In this document: one piece after another, positions 44,651 to 57,600 of the stretch | How positions within the stretch are numbered: position 1 is the stretch's first letter | Layout: the number at the start of each line of letters is the position of its first letter | Source of the DNA: Neodontobutis hainanensis | Taxonomy: Eukaryota; Chordata; Actinopteri; Gobiiformes; Odontobutidae | NCBI GenBank assembly: GCA_024349245.1 | Contig: JALDNG010000008.1 | Span: forward strand, 812,001 to 876,000 | Reading direction: 5' to 3' | DNA length: 64,000 nt | Notes under the pieces: generated by a model | Seen by the model: only the letters and a program-made list of their open reading frames with translations | Databases searched by the model: none | Told to the model about the DNA's origin: nothing | Made by a program: the position numbers and the translations under genes

Positions 44651-47600
44651 GAAGAATATTTAGTTTGGGTGACACTTAATAAATCAATGTTCCAAGATTC
44701 ATTTCATTATATTATCCAAAAATAAAAAAAATGTATTGTTTTGCCTCAGCCACATTACTTCATCATTGCATTTCAAATGGATTACTACCATGTTGTGTAA
44801 TAAATACATAATTAAATCTTAAGTTCAGTGTAAAGTGTTTATTCTTTATCAAGTTATAGTTATTACTGAACAGCCTTGAATCAAACAGGACACAGCTTGT
44901 CTTTTCTTAATTTGTTTAATACTGTCTCCCAAAACACAAATAAAGCATCAACATACCTTGTACTCATTACATGTTTGATCTTATTCATTGTCTTCTCGAC
45001 CTCCATTAAGCTACTGTTACATTTCCACTACCACATTTCCAATATTAAGAGGTAAAGGAAGAAAAGAGAGACCAGAAGGGGAGCAAAAACAGTACAAGAC
45101 AAAAAAACATGCTTTTACTTCATTGGTGCACAGACAACTGTAAATGTATTTACATTCAAACATACAATCAGTGCTTGAACAAAGATAGCTTACCTCCACA
45201 AAGCAAAAAAGCAGACAAGCAAGCCATGAAAACACAGGTTATACCAGCATTTTGTTGACAACATGGATGTTTCCATCATTAATGAGTTGGTTAAATTTGT
45301 CTATGTTTACTCTTGTGGGGAGCTTAAACTAAGAGCTACGTATTAAATGGCTGCTACATTTGGGACAACAGGCCCGTCTATATGAAAAGGAAAATTCACA
45401 AAACATGTCTATAAAATGGTTAATATTTTGACATTCAGCATAAGACGAGACACAGATGTCCACAGGACACATCCAAGGGCCATGGGGATACCAGTAAATT
45501 GTAGAAGTCTGTCTGAAAGTGATACCTGTTACAATTTGTAAACATTTGATTGTGTTGCATCCATGTAGACTGTTTGCACCTGACGTGACATTTAGCAGGA
45601 ACCTGAAGAATTACTTAATGAGTTTAGTGAACATTTTAAAAATACATTGGTTTTCTTGACTGGTATATTTCCTCATATGCAAAGACAATCTCAAAATCAG
45701 GTATAAAATCAGCGAGATACATTTCTCAAATTCAAATGGTGTAATTGACATTCATAAGTTTTGGAGCATTTCACCCTGTGTACATTATTATACAAAAGTC
45801 AGTAAGATCCAAAAAAAGAATCAAGTTTATTTTACTAACATTAAAAGTGCTGGTATGGCAATTAAATGTGTTGTTCAACTCTTATGGCCCGGGAAAATAA
45901 TCATTTACATGCTGGTTAAAAAAGCGGAGATTGTTTTATTTCCTCCTAACTATAAATCAACTGAAGGACCGCGCTGTTGCATAAATAGTCACAACAGGCC
46001 ATAATTACCCTCACTTCTTTATTTACATGTGGTTAATGTACAGACAGACTGAGACAAGACAATGGGGAACTCTGGGAGGGACTGAAGAAAGTCCTTGTGT
46101 ATGTGTTTCCACTGACCTGTTCATAGAAGCTCCAGAAGAATAAAAACAAGTACCCTGAGTGTATTGGTTACAGCACAGGAGGGAGCTATGACATGTCTGA
46201 CTTTATAAAATATGTGGTATTTGTAAATAATGCCGGTTTCTGCTTTGTACAAACGGTAAATCATCTTGGGAAACATGAGACGAGATTTACAAAGACAAGT
46301 CAAAGTAGTTTCTAGTTGAAATTTAGAAAAAAAATCCCTGACAGAAATATTTTGGCAAATTGCAAATGTTTAAAAAATAAAATAAAATATTCAGAGCTTG
46401 TATTTATTGTATGATGCTTTTATATGAAGAGGTTAACATAGGGCTACACTAATTTAGTATAACACCGAGAGGTAAGATGACATACAGTAACATTTCCTTT
46501 ACATACATAGCTTATATTCTGTATATCAGTGTCCTATATTACATTTGTTGCTCCTGTATGCTGTATGAAGACCTAAATCTGTAATAACACTTTTACAACT
46601 ACCATTCAAGTTTCTTTGAGCTGAATATAGACAAACCACAGCAATATTAGGTTTCACGTTAAAGACTGGAAGACTCACTGTACATACTCGCTTAATAAAT
46701 AATAGTGACATAATTAAGAAACAACTGCAACAGTATTTTCAGTGCTCGGTTTTCCTGTTGGAGCTCCCTGGTAACTGATTCTTAGCAATGTAACCAAATT
46801 ACAGATGAGATCAACTGCACATTCACATGGAGGTAAAAACGAAAAAACAAAATGGCAGACGTTGTTTTTGCAAGTTGACCTGAGAGATCCACAAGTGGAG
46901 TGAGGCTCAAAATAAGAGGAACATTTTTAGGAAGACCTGATGAGGTTTTAAAAGGATCTATAATTACCTCAGTGCTTTGTAGGTAAATTCCTAGCTTGCA
47001 CAAAATGGTCAACACTAAAGAACATATAAAAGAAAAATGCTTAGAAATATGTCTGCAAAGTCCTTGTTGTTATAAAATGTTGGTCTTTTGTGGCTGGTGT
47101 GGCAGCAGGGTTGAGAATAAGGCGCTTTGTTCCAGATTTATAAAATGGTAACCTTAAAGAATTAATTGATTCTAGCCCATAGTTCTTGTCTATAGATGAC
47201 AGATTTGTAGTGAGACCTGAACTACACTAATTTGAATGAAATTAAAAAGTCCACTTATCAAAGCCATTGTGTATGTAACTCTTAAAATTGTGTGTGCTGT
47301 GTGATGAATGATTGTGAAGTGTGCTACTGCCTGTTGGTTTATTTTATGGAAACCATTACTAACCATGCAATGAGAGTTGAACTACGCTGTGCTACTAGCT
47401 GTCTCAACATTGTACACTATGTACAGTCCACATGTCTGGATTAAGAAGTTCAGGCCAACTATTATTTAGTCTACACAATTCTAAGCTGTGTTTCACATTC
47501 TCGACCACTCTGAAGGCTTTCTACAGTTTGACAGCAGTCAGTTACAGCACTGACGACTACTTGACATTTGTGTTAATGTACCACAGTGTCTTTGACATTC

Positions 47601-47678
47601 AAACTCAGGGGCAGAAAGGTCAAACATAGAAAAATGAAAGACAGATTCCAGAACCAAAATGGTTAGAAGTGAAAAGGT
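44651..47678. other. Convergent 3' regions of stoml3 and the MTUS-family gene
   Basis: No coding signal on either strand. stoml3 AATAAA is at 44678-44683. The 3 kb left of the MTUS-family stop is AT-rich and may be largely its 3' UTR, which I cannot delimit. Confidence 0.4.
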
Positions 47679-50600
47679 TTATCTCTGTGCAGAGCTGAGA
47701 CATGGAGCCGGGTTACAGCGATTTGTAGGAGCTCTGTGAGTGGGGGTTGCCGGGCCAGGGGAGTAATTCTGATTTGTTACAGCCCTATGTGTGGGTGTGG
47801 CCGGACCAGGTGAGAAATTCTGATTAGTCGCTGCCCTATGTGTGGGTGTGGCTGGTCCAGGGGACAGGTTTTGATTGGTGGCAGCTCTGTGAGTGGGGGA
47901 GAAGTAGCTGTGACAGTGAGTGGGGGACTCACAACCTGTCACAGGAGAGGAGGACAGGAATGGAGAGGAGGGGATAGGGGAGGTAGAGAAGGAGCAGTGC
48001 AGCGGAGAGGACGAAGGAGACATCAAGGGGCTGGTCTGGAGACGCCAAAGCAGCTCCTCGTTGTTTCGACTCAGGCGCTTCTTCTCTGTGCTCTCCTTCT
48101 CAACTGACTCGTGTAAGTTGGCGTTCTCCTCAGAGAGTTGCCTGTAAGAAAAAACAGCCCAAAAAAACAAATCAAAATGATACTTTTTACAAGAACATCC
48201 TCTGATTCCACTGAGAATACATTATTGTATGTAGAAAATACAAGAGTTATGTTTAGAAGTCAATCAATGCTGAGACACTGAATCTGACATAAGTGTTGTT
48301 GAATATGTTTAACCTGGACAAAGCAAGGTTTGAATCTATCCGGGCCTTCAGGTCTTCATTCTGTTGTTGCAGAACCTGGATTTTCTCCTCCAGAAATACA
48401 TTCTTTTGGGCCTGCTCAAAATAGAAAATACCCAAAAAGCAATCTTTCATTGACTGGACAGACAGCTTTGTGAAAAAATATATATATACATTGTATGTTG
48501 TACTGTAATGCTGGAGAGTCTTTAATGGCTAAACTAAGCTTACCACTTTCTCCAGGTCAGAAATCTTCTTCTCCTGCTGGTGAATCTGCTGGTTCTTCAT
48601 TTCAACAACTTCCTTTAAGCTCTTTAGATCCTTTTCAATGTGTTGGTAAGGAGCCAAAGCATCCTAATGACCACACAATTAAACACATATCACTGATAGG
48701 AGAACACAGATTTATTTTAGGTTTAAAACTGTGTTTTCAGTCAAACTTAATGGTAGCATACCACAATGTGTTCATCTGTACTTCTCCTCAGAGCCTCCTC
48801 AAAGCGTCTGGCTTTGTCCCTCAGACTCTGGTTTTGAAATGTCAGTGTATCTACTTGATCCTGCAGTTGGACACAGTAACATTTTCTCATTTTCTTGTGT
48901 TTCTAATGAACATTTTTGTGAGCATATTTACGAAGAGTCAGACCTGGAGAGAAAGCCTGAGTTTCTCAAAATCCTCCTCAAGAAGAAGCTTCTGCTGCTC
49001 ATGAGCTTTCCTTAGGTCTGCAAACAGAAGTGCACAGTTAAGTTATTATTTGTTTGTGTTACTGCTGATGCATTGATAACAGTGATACCTCTCATTGTAC
49101 GGGCATGCTCCTCATGTAGTGTTGCCATGGTAATGTTATGCATGTCTCGGAGCTCCTGAATGGCAGACTGATGGCAAACTGTCATCTCCTCCATCTGCAT
49201 ACACATACAGTACACCCTTTAAAGACTGATCGTGTGTTAACAAACTGAGTATTAAACAGCTCCTATTGGGTTTGTGTAGATCCTACCTGCTCCTGCTGCT
49301 GAGTCCTGAGCTCCTCCATCTCAGAGCGGTGTTCAGCCCGCAGGTGCTCCGCCTCAGCTGAGTGACATTTCCTAAGTCCCTCCTCCACCTCAGCCAGCTC
49401 GGCCTCCTGCTGCAGCTGTAGCTCCTGCAGTTCGCGCTCAAAAGCCATTTCCAGAGATGTCTTTTCCCGATGTAGTCTCTCCCAGCGCTGGGAATGGGAA
49501 GCTGAGGAAAAAAAACATCAGATATTTAAAAAATGCAAAAAATTACAGGGTGAACTTAAGTTAACTAAAAGTTTTTTTAAACAATATTAATGAAAACCAC
49601 ACTTACCAATCTCCTCTTTGATGGTTTTAATTTCCAGGGACAATTTTCTCTCATGCTCTTCAGATGTTTTGTTCTAAAATGGCATAATAGCATAGATTCA
49701 CAATATTCTTGAGCCGTAAATTTCTAAACAAATAAATGTTTCTTGTGAAACTGATTAGAGTGAATTCAGCATAGTTATTACAAGGTTTCAAACACATACA
49801 CAGTACATCAATTGGCATCCACTGAGACTTATAACAGTGGAGAGAGCTCTAACTCCCTCAAACCACGTATGTCTACTCTGCACTATGAGCTGGATATTTC
49901 AGCACTCAGACAGAAACCATAAAAAAGTCAGTAGGTCCCCTTGTGTCTGGTAATAAGGCATTGCTTTGCTATAGCTATAGCACCTCAAGGGGCTAAATCA
50001 TTCCATTTGATGAACAGGGCCAGATGAAACGAGCTCTGTGACACACTGAACTCTTGAAGACCCCCCCACAGCTGCAGTTTAACCCACTAATCTCACTGCT
50101 CATTGACCATGCTGTGAATCGAGTCTTAAATACTGTATGTGTTCAGGTGTGAGGACTATGTATGTATGCATGCCACAGTTTACAAATGCACGGTACAATG
50201 AGTGATTTTGTAGCAGCATTTGTCTTTTTTAGTCCTAAAATGGATATACATATTGTAAAGTGGCATAATGTTTTTTTTAAATACTGTATATACTGAATAC
50301 AAAATGTTCTTATTATGAAATAAAACTATCTTGAAGTAGATTGAATAATGTTCTACAATGCACGACAATAATACTAATGTTATCATTCCTGGCGGCTACC
50401 TTGAGACAGTAATGTTGAGTGGTGATGATAAAAGCCTCCAGACCCAAGGACATCCGCCTCAGTTCTTCTCTGAGGGCTCTTAGCTGCGTCTCCTGCTGCT
50501 CACAACGCCCCTGCAGCCTCTGAACCTACAAGTTGCACACATACAACACAATAACAGTCACTTGAGAAAAAAAAAAAAGCATACACCTCAGGTGGGGGCT

Positions 50601-51624
50601 GCAGATTTTTCTCACCTCCTCCCTTTGTTCGTTTCTTTGTCGCTCCTCTTCCTGCCGTTCCCTCTCTTTCTGCTGAGCCTCCTCTTTCTCTCGCTGCAAG
50701 ATCTCATGGTGCTCCTGCTGCTGAGGTTTGAGGGAGGCCACACGGCGAGGGGAGCCAGGGGCCGCTGACCCACGCACTGTTCCAGAAGGATGCTGACCGG
50801 ACTGGACTACAGGAGAAAAACACAATCAGGCCTTAAAAAATAAGCACCCACACAACATTAGCCGTACCATATGTAATTCCCATATGTCATTAATCATCTA
50901 ACTAGGATATATCCGTCCTTAATAATGAAATTGATGAGATTAAATCAGAGGAGATTTGACTCAACCTACTGCTAATGACTCTGTTCAAATGACAAATGAT
51001 ACTATGTTAATTGAAACCATTTTATAGAGAACGCTTCCTCTCAATCAGGACCTCACCTCATGAACAATGTGATCCATATGCCTTGATTAAGTTGCAGCAT
51101 GCAATAACATAGACAGTAAACAGTATGTGATTGCACTGTGTACAAATGTTCATTAGTGGTTGTAATTTAAACAAACTGTGATCAGTTTTGTCTTAGCAGG
51201 GACCGCTATTAGGCTGCTGCCGACACACAGGCTCAAAGATTAACCTCTGCATGTGTCACCTTGTCATGTGTTGTGAACACAAAGTAGCCTGCAGTGACAC
51301 ACAGCATCCAATAGATGAGATAGTTGAAACCCTCTTAAAGTGATACCAACACTTTGTTAATACGCTGAAACTGATGAATAGTGAGAAAAGACTGCAGCAC
51401 CTCCTCAACATCACCTGACGCGGATACAACATTCAAACTCACTCAAGCATGGGGAGAGTGTTACCATGACAACGCGAGGCTGGGCTTGAGTTGGGGTGCA
51501 GGGTCCCAGGTAATGAGTGAAAGATGCTTTAGTGGGGGGATGAAATGAGAAGAAAGCTCTGGGCCAAGGATAAAGGCGTTGGGGGGACCAAGACCATGAC
51601 TCAATATGGAAAAAGAATTCAGCT

Positions 51625-51667
<43 letters not shown>

Positions 51668-54600
51668 TAAACAGGTACAGGTATGAAATGCAGAATGATA
51701 TATTTTAATGATAAAACCCATTTTCAGACCTTTGGAACAATGAGGAGATAAATTTTTTTGTAAACCAAATACCAAATAGTGACTGCATTTCACCATTTTC
51801 CTCTTTGTTTACAAGAAAAATAATATGAACGCAGCAGAAAATGCTAATATATAATAAATTGTGTTGTTGTCTTAAAGGTACATTGGGATTCCTGCTCATG
51901 ATTTTCAGTTTTCTCCATACTGGCACACATACTGAAGGGTTACAGAGGGAGTAGTGAATGTTATGCATCAGCGTGAAGGCAGAATGCAAATGCAGTGAGG
52001 TGGTTGGTCAAAAAGAAATAATGAGGTGAGAAACGTGGTGGCAGGTATTGTTCTCCGTGCAATAAAAAGAACTGGCAAGAGAGTGACCCGAGGAGGTGCA
52101 CTTCACAAAGAAAGATGAGAAGACCTTGTGTAATCTGCTGTAATTTAGGAAGAATGTATTTTCTGTACTGCAGGGCCATAAAAAAAGAACAATCCGGCCT
52201 ATAAGGTTTTAAGATGCAGAGCTGGGACAGGAATTACTTTGTAGCTTATATGAGCAATAACAAATGTTTGTGTAACAAGAGGTTGTGAATATAAGGACTG
52301 TTATATCAGAATATGTGCACAAGTCTGACTCATGCACTTTTCAACATACAAAGTACCTTAAAGAAAAAGCGTCTGTGTAGTACTAATGTATTTGCATTGT
52401 ATGTTTTCTAAGACTACATGGACTTTCAGTCAATGTCAGCAAATTCATTCATTTATTTTTATTCATCCTTTCAGCCAAACCCAGCCACTGTGGGCGCATG
52501 TGTGTACTATTACTGTAAGACTTGCAACACATGTATAACTTTATCTGGCAGAACATTAAACATATCATCTAAATTGTTAAATGTTTGGCATCACCTAGTA
52601 ATGTCAGTACTCACCTGGAGATTGGGGCTTAGGAGGAACCACTGCCAGTCTCTTTGGAGAAGATGGTAGTGAGCGTGTGACCTCTGAACTTCTCTGAAAC
52701 TCCTTCCTCCCAACTGTGAATTACATTAAAGTTACAAAAATTACAATTCTGGTTAAAGCAGGTTGCCTTTGATGGGCTCTCAGGACATGTCTCTATCCTT
52801 ATGTCGATCAAACATCAGAGTCTCTTCTTTTTATGACATGTTACACTCACTTGCCTCTGCGCCATTTCTGTTAAGAACCCTGCTTCTTCTAACTTTAGCT
52901 GCTCTTTTCCTGCCCCTTACTCTTTGATCTCTTGCTATCTCCCCTCCACCCGCTGTGTAGTATAACTATGCCCCATGGGATTGTGGGTCAAAGAGAAGCA
53001 GAGCAAATCTAACACTTCTCAGCTTTCAGTGACATGACACATTTTGCAGCGGCAGACAAGTGAGTATATTGTTGACATTTTTTTGAGTTATTGCAAGTTT
53101 GAATAAATCAGTTACTAAATCGAGTGGTTATAAATTATGCCGTCAATGCTACTCAATGGTGTAACCTAGCTGTTCAGAGTGGTGGAAAAAGTTCAGAAGA
53201 AGGGGTGACAAATAGATGATAGTGAATGAGGAAGTGGGTTTCTGCTAAGAGTTTGTCAAAAAGTGAAAGAGAACAAGAAAAGGAGAGAAAGAGAGCCATA
53301 GGAAATAAACTAATTAGACCCGTAATGGAAGAGAAGCCTCTGATCCTGAACAAATCCCCATATGACCCTGGAGAGCTTCAAACCAGCAGAGACACTCTTG
53401 ACTGAGGTCTGTGCAGAAAAACAATACTGTGTTCTCAGCGAATGAAGAGATTTCCTACTGCAGCAAAAAATAGTACAACCATAGTTTAATGAGTGCACAG
53501 TGTTAATATACACTACTGTGCAAAGGTTTTAGGCAGGTGTGAAGAAATGCAATCACAGAAATGCATCACTTCTTCTCCTCAAATTCTTTTGTCTGATTTA
53601 AGTTTTCTGCCTAAAACACTTGCATATGTACAAGTTTTGTTTTATTGACTATATGACATGTATTAACAATTTTATTACCTTTATTATCATGACATTTCTG
53701 CCTTCTGAAAAGAAAGAAAAATACAGTTGTGCTCTTTCAACCAGGTAAGAGCATATCGGTCTGTCCCATAAAGGTTAGGTGTTTTCAGATACGACTACAA
53801 CTCCACTAAAGTGTAAATACGATTATGTAATAATAATCTCTCCTTTTAAATTGTTCACACTTTGTAGTAGATATACAGATGTCACACTACAGATAAACAC
53901 GGCTTATACTCGTTATGTGTTATTTATTCCATCAGCAGCTTAAAGTTTTTCAAGGCATGAAAGTGAAGTGTGATACTATGAGGCTTTTGGTGTTAAATCT
54001 CATGTGTGAAAACCATGTGTGTAAAGCATCCTCATCTGCCAGTGTGCTTTTCTTGTATCTTTTCTTGTATGTAGCACTGAGCAGAGCATGTGAGATCTGA
54101 CAACCCAAGTGTTGCTTGTATTTTATGACACTTCACTACACAAACTGTAAATGAATGCATAGAGAAATATAATATAAGCTCCTAAATCATGTCGGCTCTA
54201 TAAATTAATCTGTTCAAAGGCAAATACAGATAGGATTGAGCACCTAAATATCTCTTGTAGCTTTCAATTGATTTTGTAATGAAAAGTTAAGTGTTACTTA
54301 GTGGCTTTCCCAAATGATTTTGAACAGCTCTTTACGACAGGTGCAGGTCCTGTGAATGATATTGTACGAGTTACGCTTATCAAATTTGATGATCATATAG
54401 TACATATTTGTCAATTACAGATATAACAGTACAGTAATTGATGACAACTTTCTTTGTTGTTTACTATTGGTATGTGTCTATCTGTTTTTCCTCATATACA
54501 TAAATGATATAATGGCAAATAAAGAATGTTTTTTCTTTAAAAAAATCCCTATTTATTTCTATAGTGTCAAACTACCATAAATATGGGGCCTTTCAGTATA

Positions 54601-57600
54601 GGCATTTTTGTGACCATAATGGTAACATTATGGCTTCCTGAAAACAATCTATATTTAATCTGTATTGAACAATTAACTGTGACTCATGTAGTGTCTTGTG
54701 TCGTGTGTCCACTGACCTCCAGGTGAGCTCCGAGGCTGGGCGGGCAGGTAGCGTCTGGGCAGAGCGGGAGTGGAGGGTGGCTGGAGGCTGTTACTGGGGC
54801 AGGGCTGCCCTCTTTGATGGTCAGCTGATGGGGGTCCAGTGGTCACTCTGTGAAGAGGGGGCTCCTCGCTCACACTCAGACCTGAAAGAAACAGAATTAG
54901 CTCCTTCAGAGTCTGATTTTTTTCTCAGTAACATCTCTCCGAATATATATATAAATATAGAGAGATTTATTTTTTGTGTGTGTGATGAAGTGAAAATTTG
55001 TTCTGTAACCTCTCATTCCAATGCCACTGATCTCAATCTTTCTTTGGTTAACCCTGGGAGCCACACATAGAGAGACAGACTGAAGTGAACAAAGGGAAAT
55101 CCATTTCACAAACACACTGATCACTGCCTGCCTCTGCCACTGTGGAGGAAAAATCTATCAAATCACTGGCAGATAGTTTTCACACTCTCACGCACACCGT
55201 TTGTGTAGATATATCCTACTCATGTCCCAGTCCCCGATCAATAATGACACTTCTCCACCCTCTACATGAGAAGAGAGAGAAGATAAGCTGTAATGCAAAG
55301 CTGTATGTCATGAGCTGCCAGTTGATGATTAAGTTATGCTGTAGCTATGTGAGGCTAATAGCTGATGAAAGTATCTGTGTTGTTGTTAGAGCCAAATCCT
55401 CCGAGGATTAGGAGAATACATTGTTAACAGTTGGATCTAATACACTGCCACTGGGTACATTCAGTAATGAGACACATCAAACCTTATTGCAATTGCATTG
55501 TAAAGAATAATAAAGTGAATAAATGCAAGTTAACCTTTTGCATGGGTGTGACTGTAGATGGATGACAAATTTGCCATTTCAATAAAAGTCTTGCCAGGCA
55601 CACAATTTAACATAGAACCCCCAAAAAACTATAAGCAATTACTTGGCGAGCGAGAAGAGCAAAAACCTTTTAACAGTGAATCCTCTGACATACAGTGGCT
55701 CAAGGAAGATTTTTGTCTAATGTGTCTAGCAATAACACTGAAGCAATAAAAAGAATAATGAGTTCCATAATAAAGAATACGTCTCAGATTACTTCAATCA
55801 CTTCAAGCATTTGTTCAACTAGAAAATGTTGTGCAAACAGCAAAGCCTTTAAGGTAGTCCTTGAAAATCCCTCCACATTTTGAAAATGAATCCATAGTTG
55901 TGTGCATCTGACACACCTCCTATTCCCAAAGCTTGGTTGTCCCTGAGCTTCTGAAGGGATTGATTAGTGAGGCTGTTTACAGTGCAATCTCCTCATTAGC
56001 CCCTCAAATATGATCCTGGACACAGTGCTGCTCTTGTATTACCAAACTAAACATCTGCCTGTGAGCAACTAACATGTTCAATTTCTTCTGTTTTTACAGT
56101 GATTTCTTGTACAACTACATTTATAAATATGAATTAAATTAAACTCAAAGCCATTTTACCTGTGCTTCATCAGGTTGACACACATTGAGCTGATGTACAA
56201 TATCATGCCTATTAGCCATAGGTCAAGTATGAGACAGACAAGAGTTGAATATTAAATTGTAATGGGGATGAGGAATTGAGGAAGTGTATTTATTTATGTA
56301 GGCAGTTGCTGGTAGATGCACCATGGTTTGGCAAAATGCCAGCTGTGATGAGAATCAGAGTCGGATAAAAAGCAGGAAGGGAGATTTTGGCTCTAAGCAA
56401 TTGATGGAAGCAAACAAACGATTCAGAGAGCCTGTGGGAAACTAGTGTATTGTGGAGATGAAAATAGCTGATATGATGAAAAGGGATATTAAAAAGGGAC
56501 GCAAATGAAAAGAAAAGACTTCTTTCATTCAAAAGAAGGTCATCTTATTGGATCTAACTACCATGTATAATATTTCCTGTTCTTTTCCTGGTCTTTGACA
56601 GGACAGAAAACATTTTTTGTGGAGGTTGGGTGACTTTAAAATTCCATCTGTGTAAAAGGCAAAAAGCTGCTCACTACGTTGCCTTTCTCCTTAATCGGCA
56701 CTATTCCATTGTGCTAAAAGAGCAAGGATCGCAGGTGCACACACTCACATGCAGCCACAGAATGGGATCCATGTGGTGCACAGCTTGCACTGCTGATGTG
56801 ACACAGAAATAACTCCTGTTCTTCAAAAAGCAGGCCACTGGGCATATTTAATATTGTGTATTCAAAAACCACAGCAAAAAAACACAAAAAAAAACAGCTA
56901 AAATAGTATCAAGATAATTATATATAATGAAAATGATAAGGGGCCCAGATTTTACACTATCACTTTAGAGCTAGAAATGACGTTTAAGCACAAACAACGC
57001 TTACACATTTGACATACAACAAAAGAGTTTAATGTAAAACGTATTTACCAGAACTGAGGAATTTACCCTCCTTGGTCAGTTCTGTTGCAGTCTATGTCCC
57101 ACCCCTGACAGGTGATATCAGGACATTTAATGCAGCTTTACAATAGCTAGCATTTTGTTTCGAGTATTTATCAAAGTCAAGGTTAGAGCTGCATACATAT
57201 TTGTTCACAGTGCTGTTGATATATGCTTTGTACTGAGATGTAGATTAGATGTTTAAGAGAGACTGACAGCAGCAGGTACACACCTCCTGTCCTCCGCCAA
57301 GACCTAGAGGTCACAGATAAACACTTCACATCAATATCAAGACGATGACTTGTTTGTGATGGTGTTGATAAAGATTTGTCTGCAGCAGTGGCTTTAAGTT
57401 TTATATTGATTTTCTTTTTACTCCTTTACTGGTCACGGGGGCCTACGGCCTATCCCACCAGTTTAGGATGTGAGGCAGGGGGTATACATTCTAGAGAAGT
57501 GCCAGTTAATTATTACAGATTTAGGGACAAACACGGACAAACAAGCATATTTTGCTAAAGAAGAGCTAGGAAGATGTAAGAGTGAGAACCTTGAGCTGAT

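Noticed and set aside
55015..55062. Possible extra MTUS exon on the minus strand
   Set aside because: Acceptor-like and donor-like sequences frame a short open segment (VNQRKIEISGIGMR), but it has no resemblance to MTUS proteins, and the flanking exons already join in phase without it.
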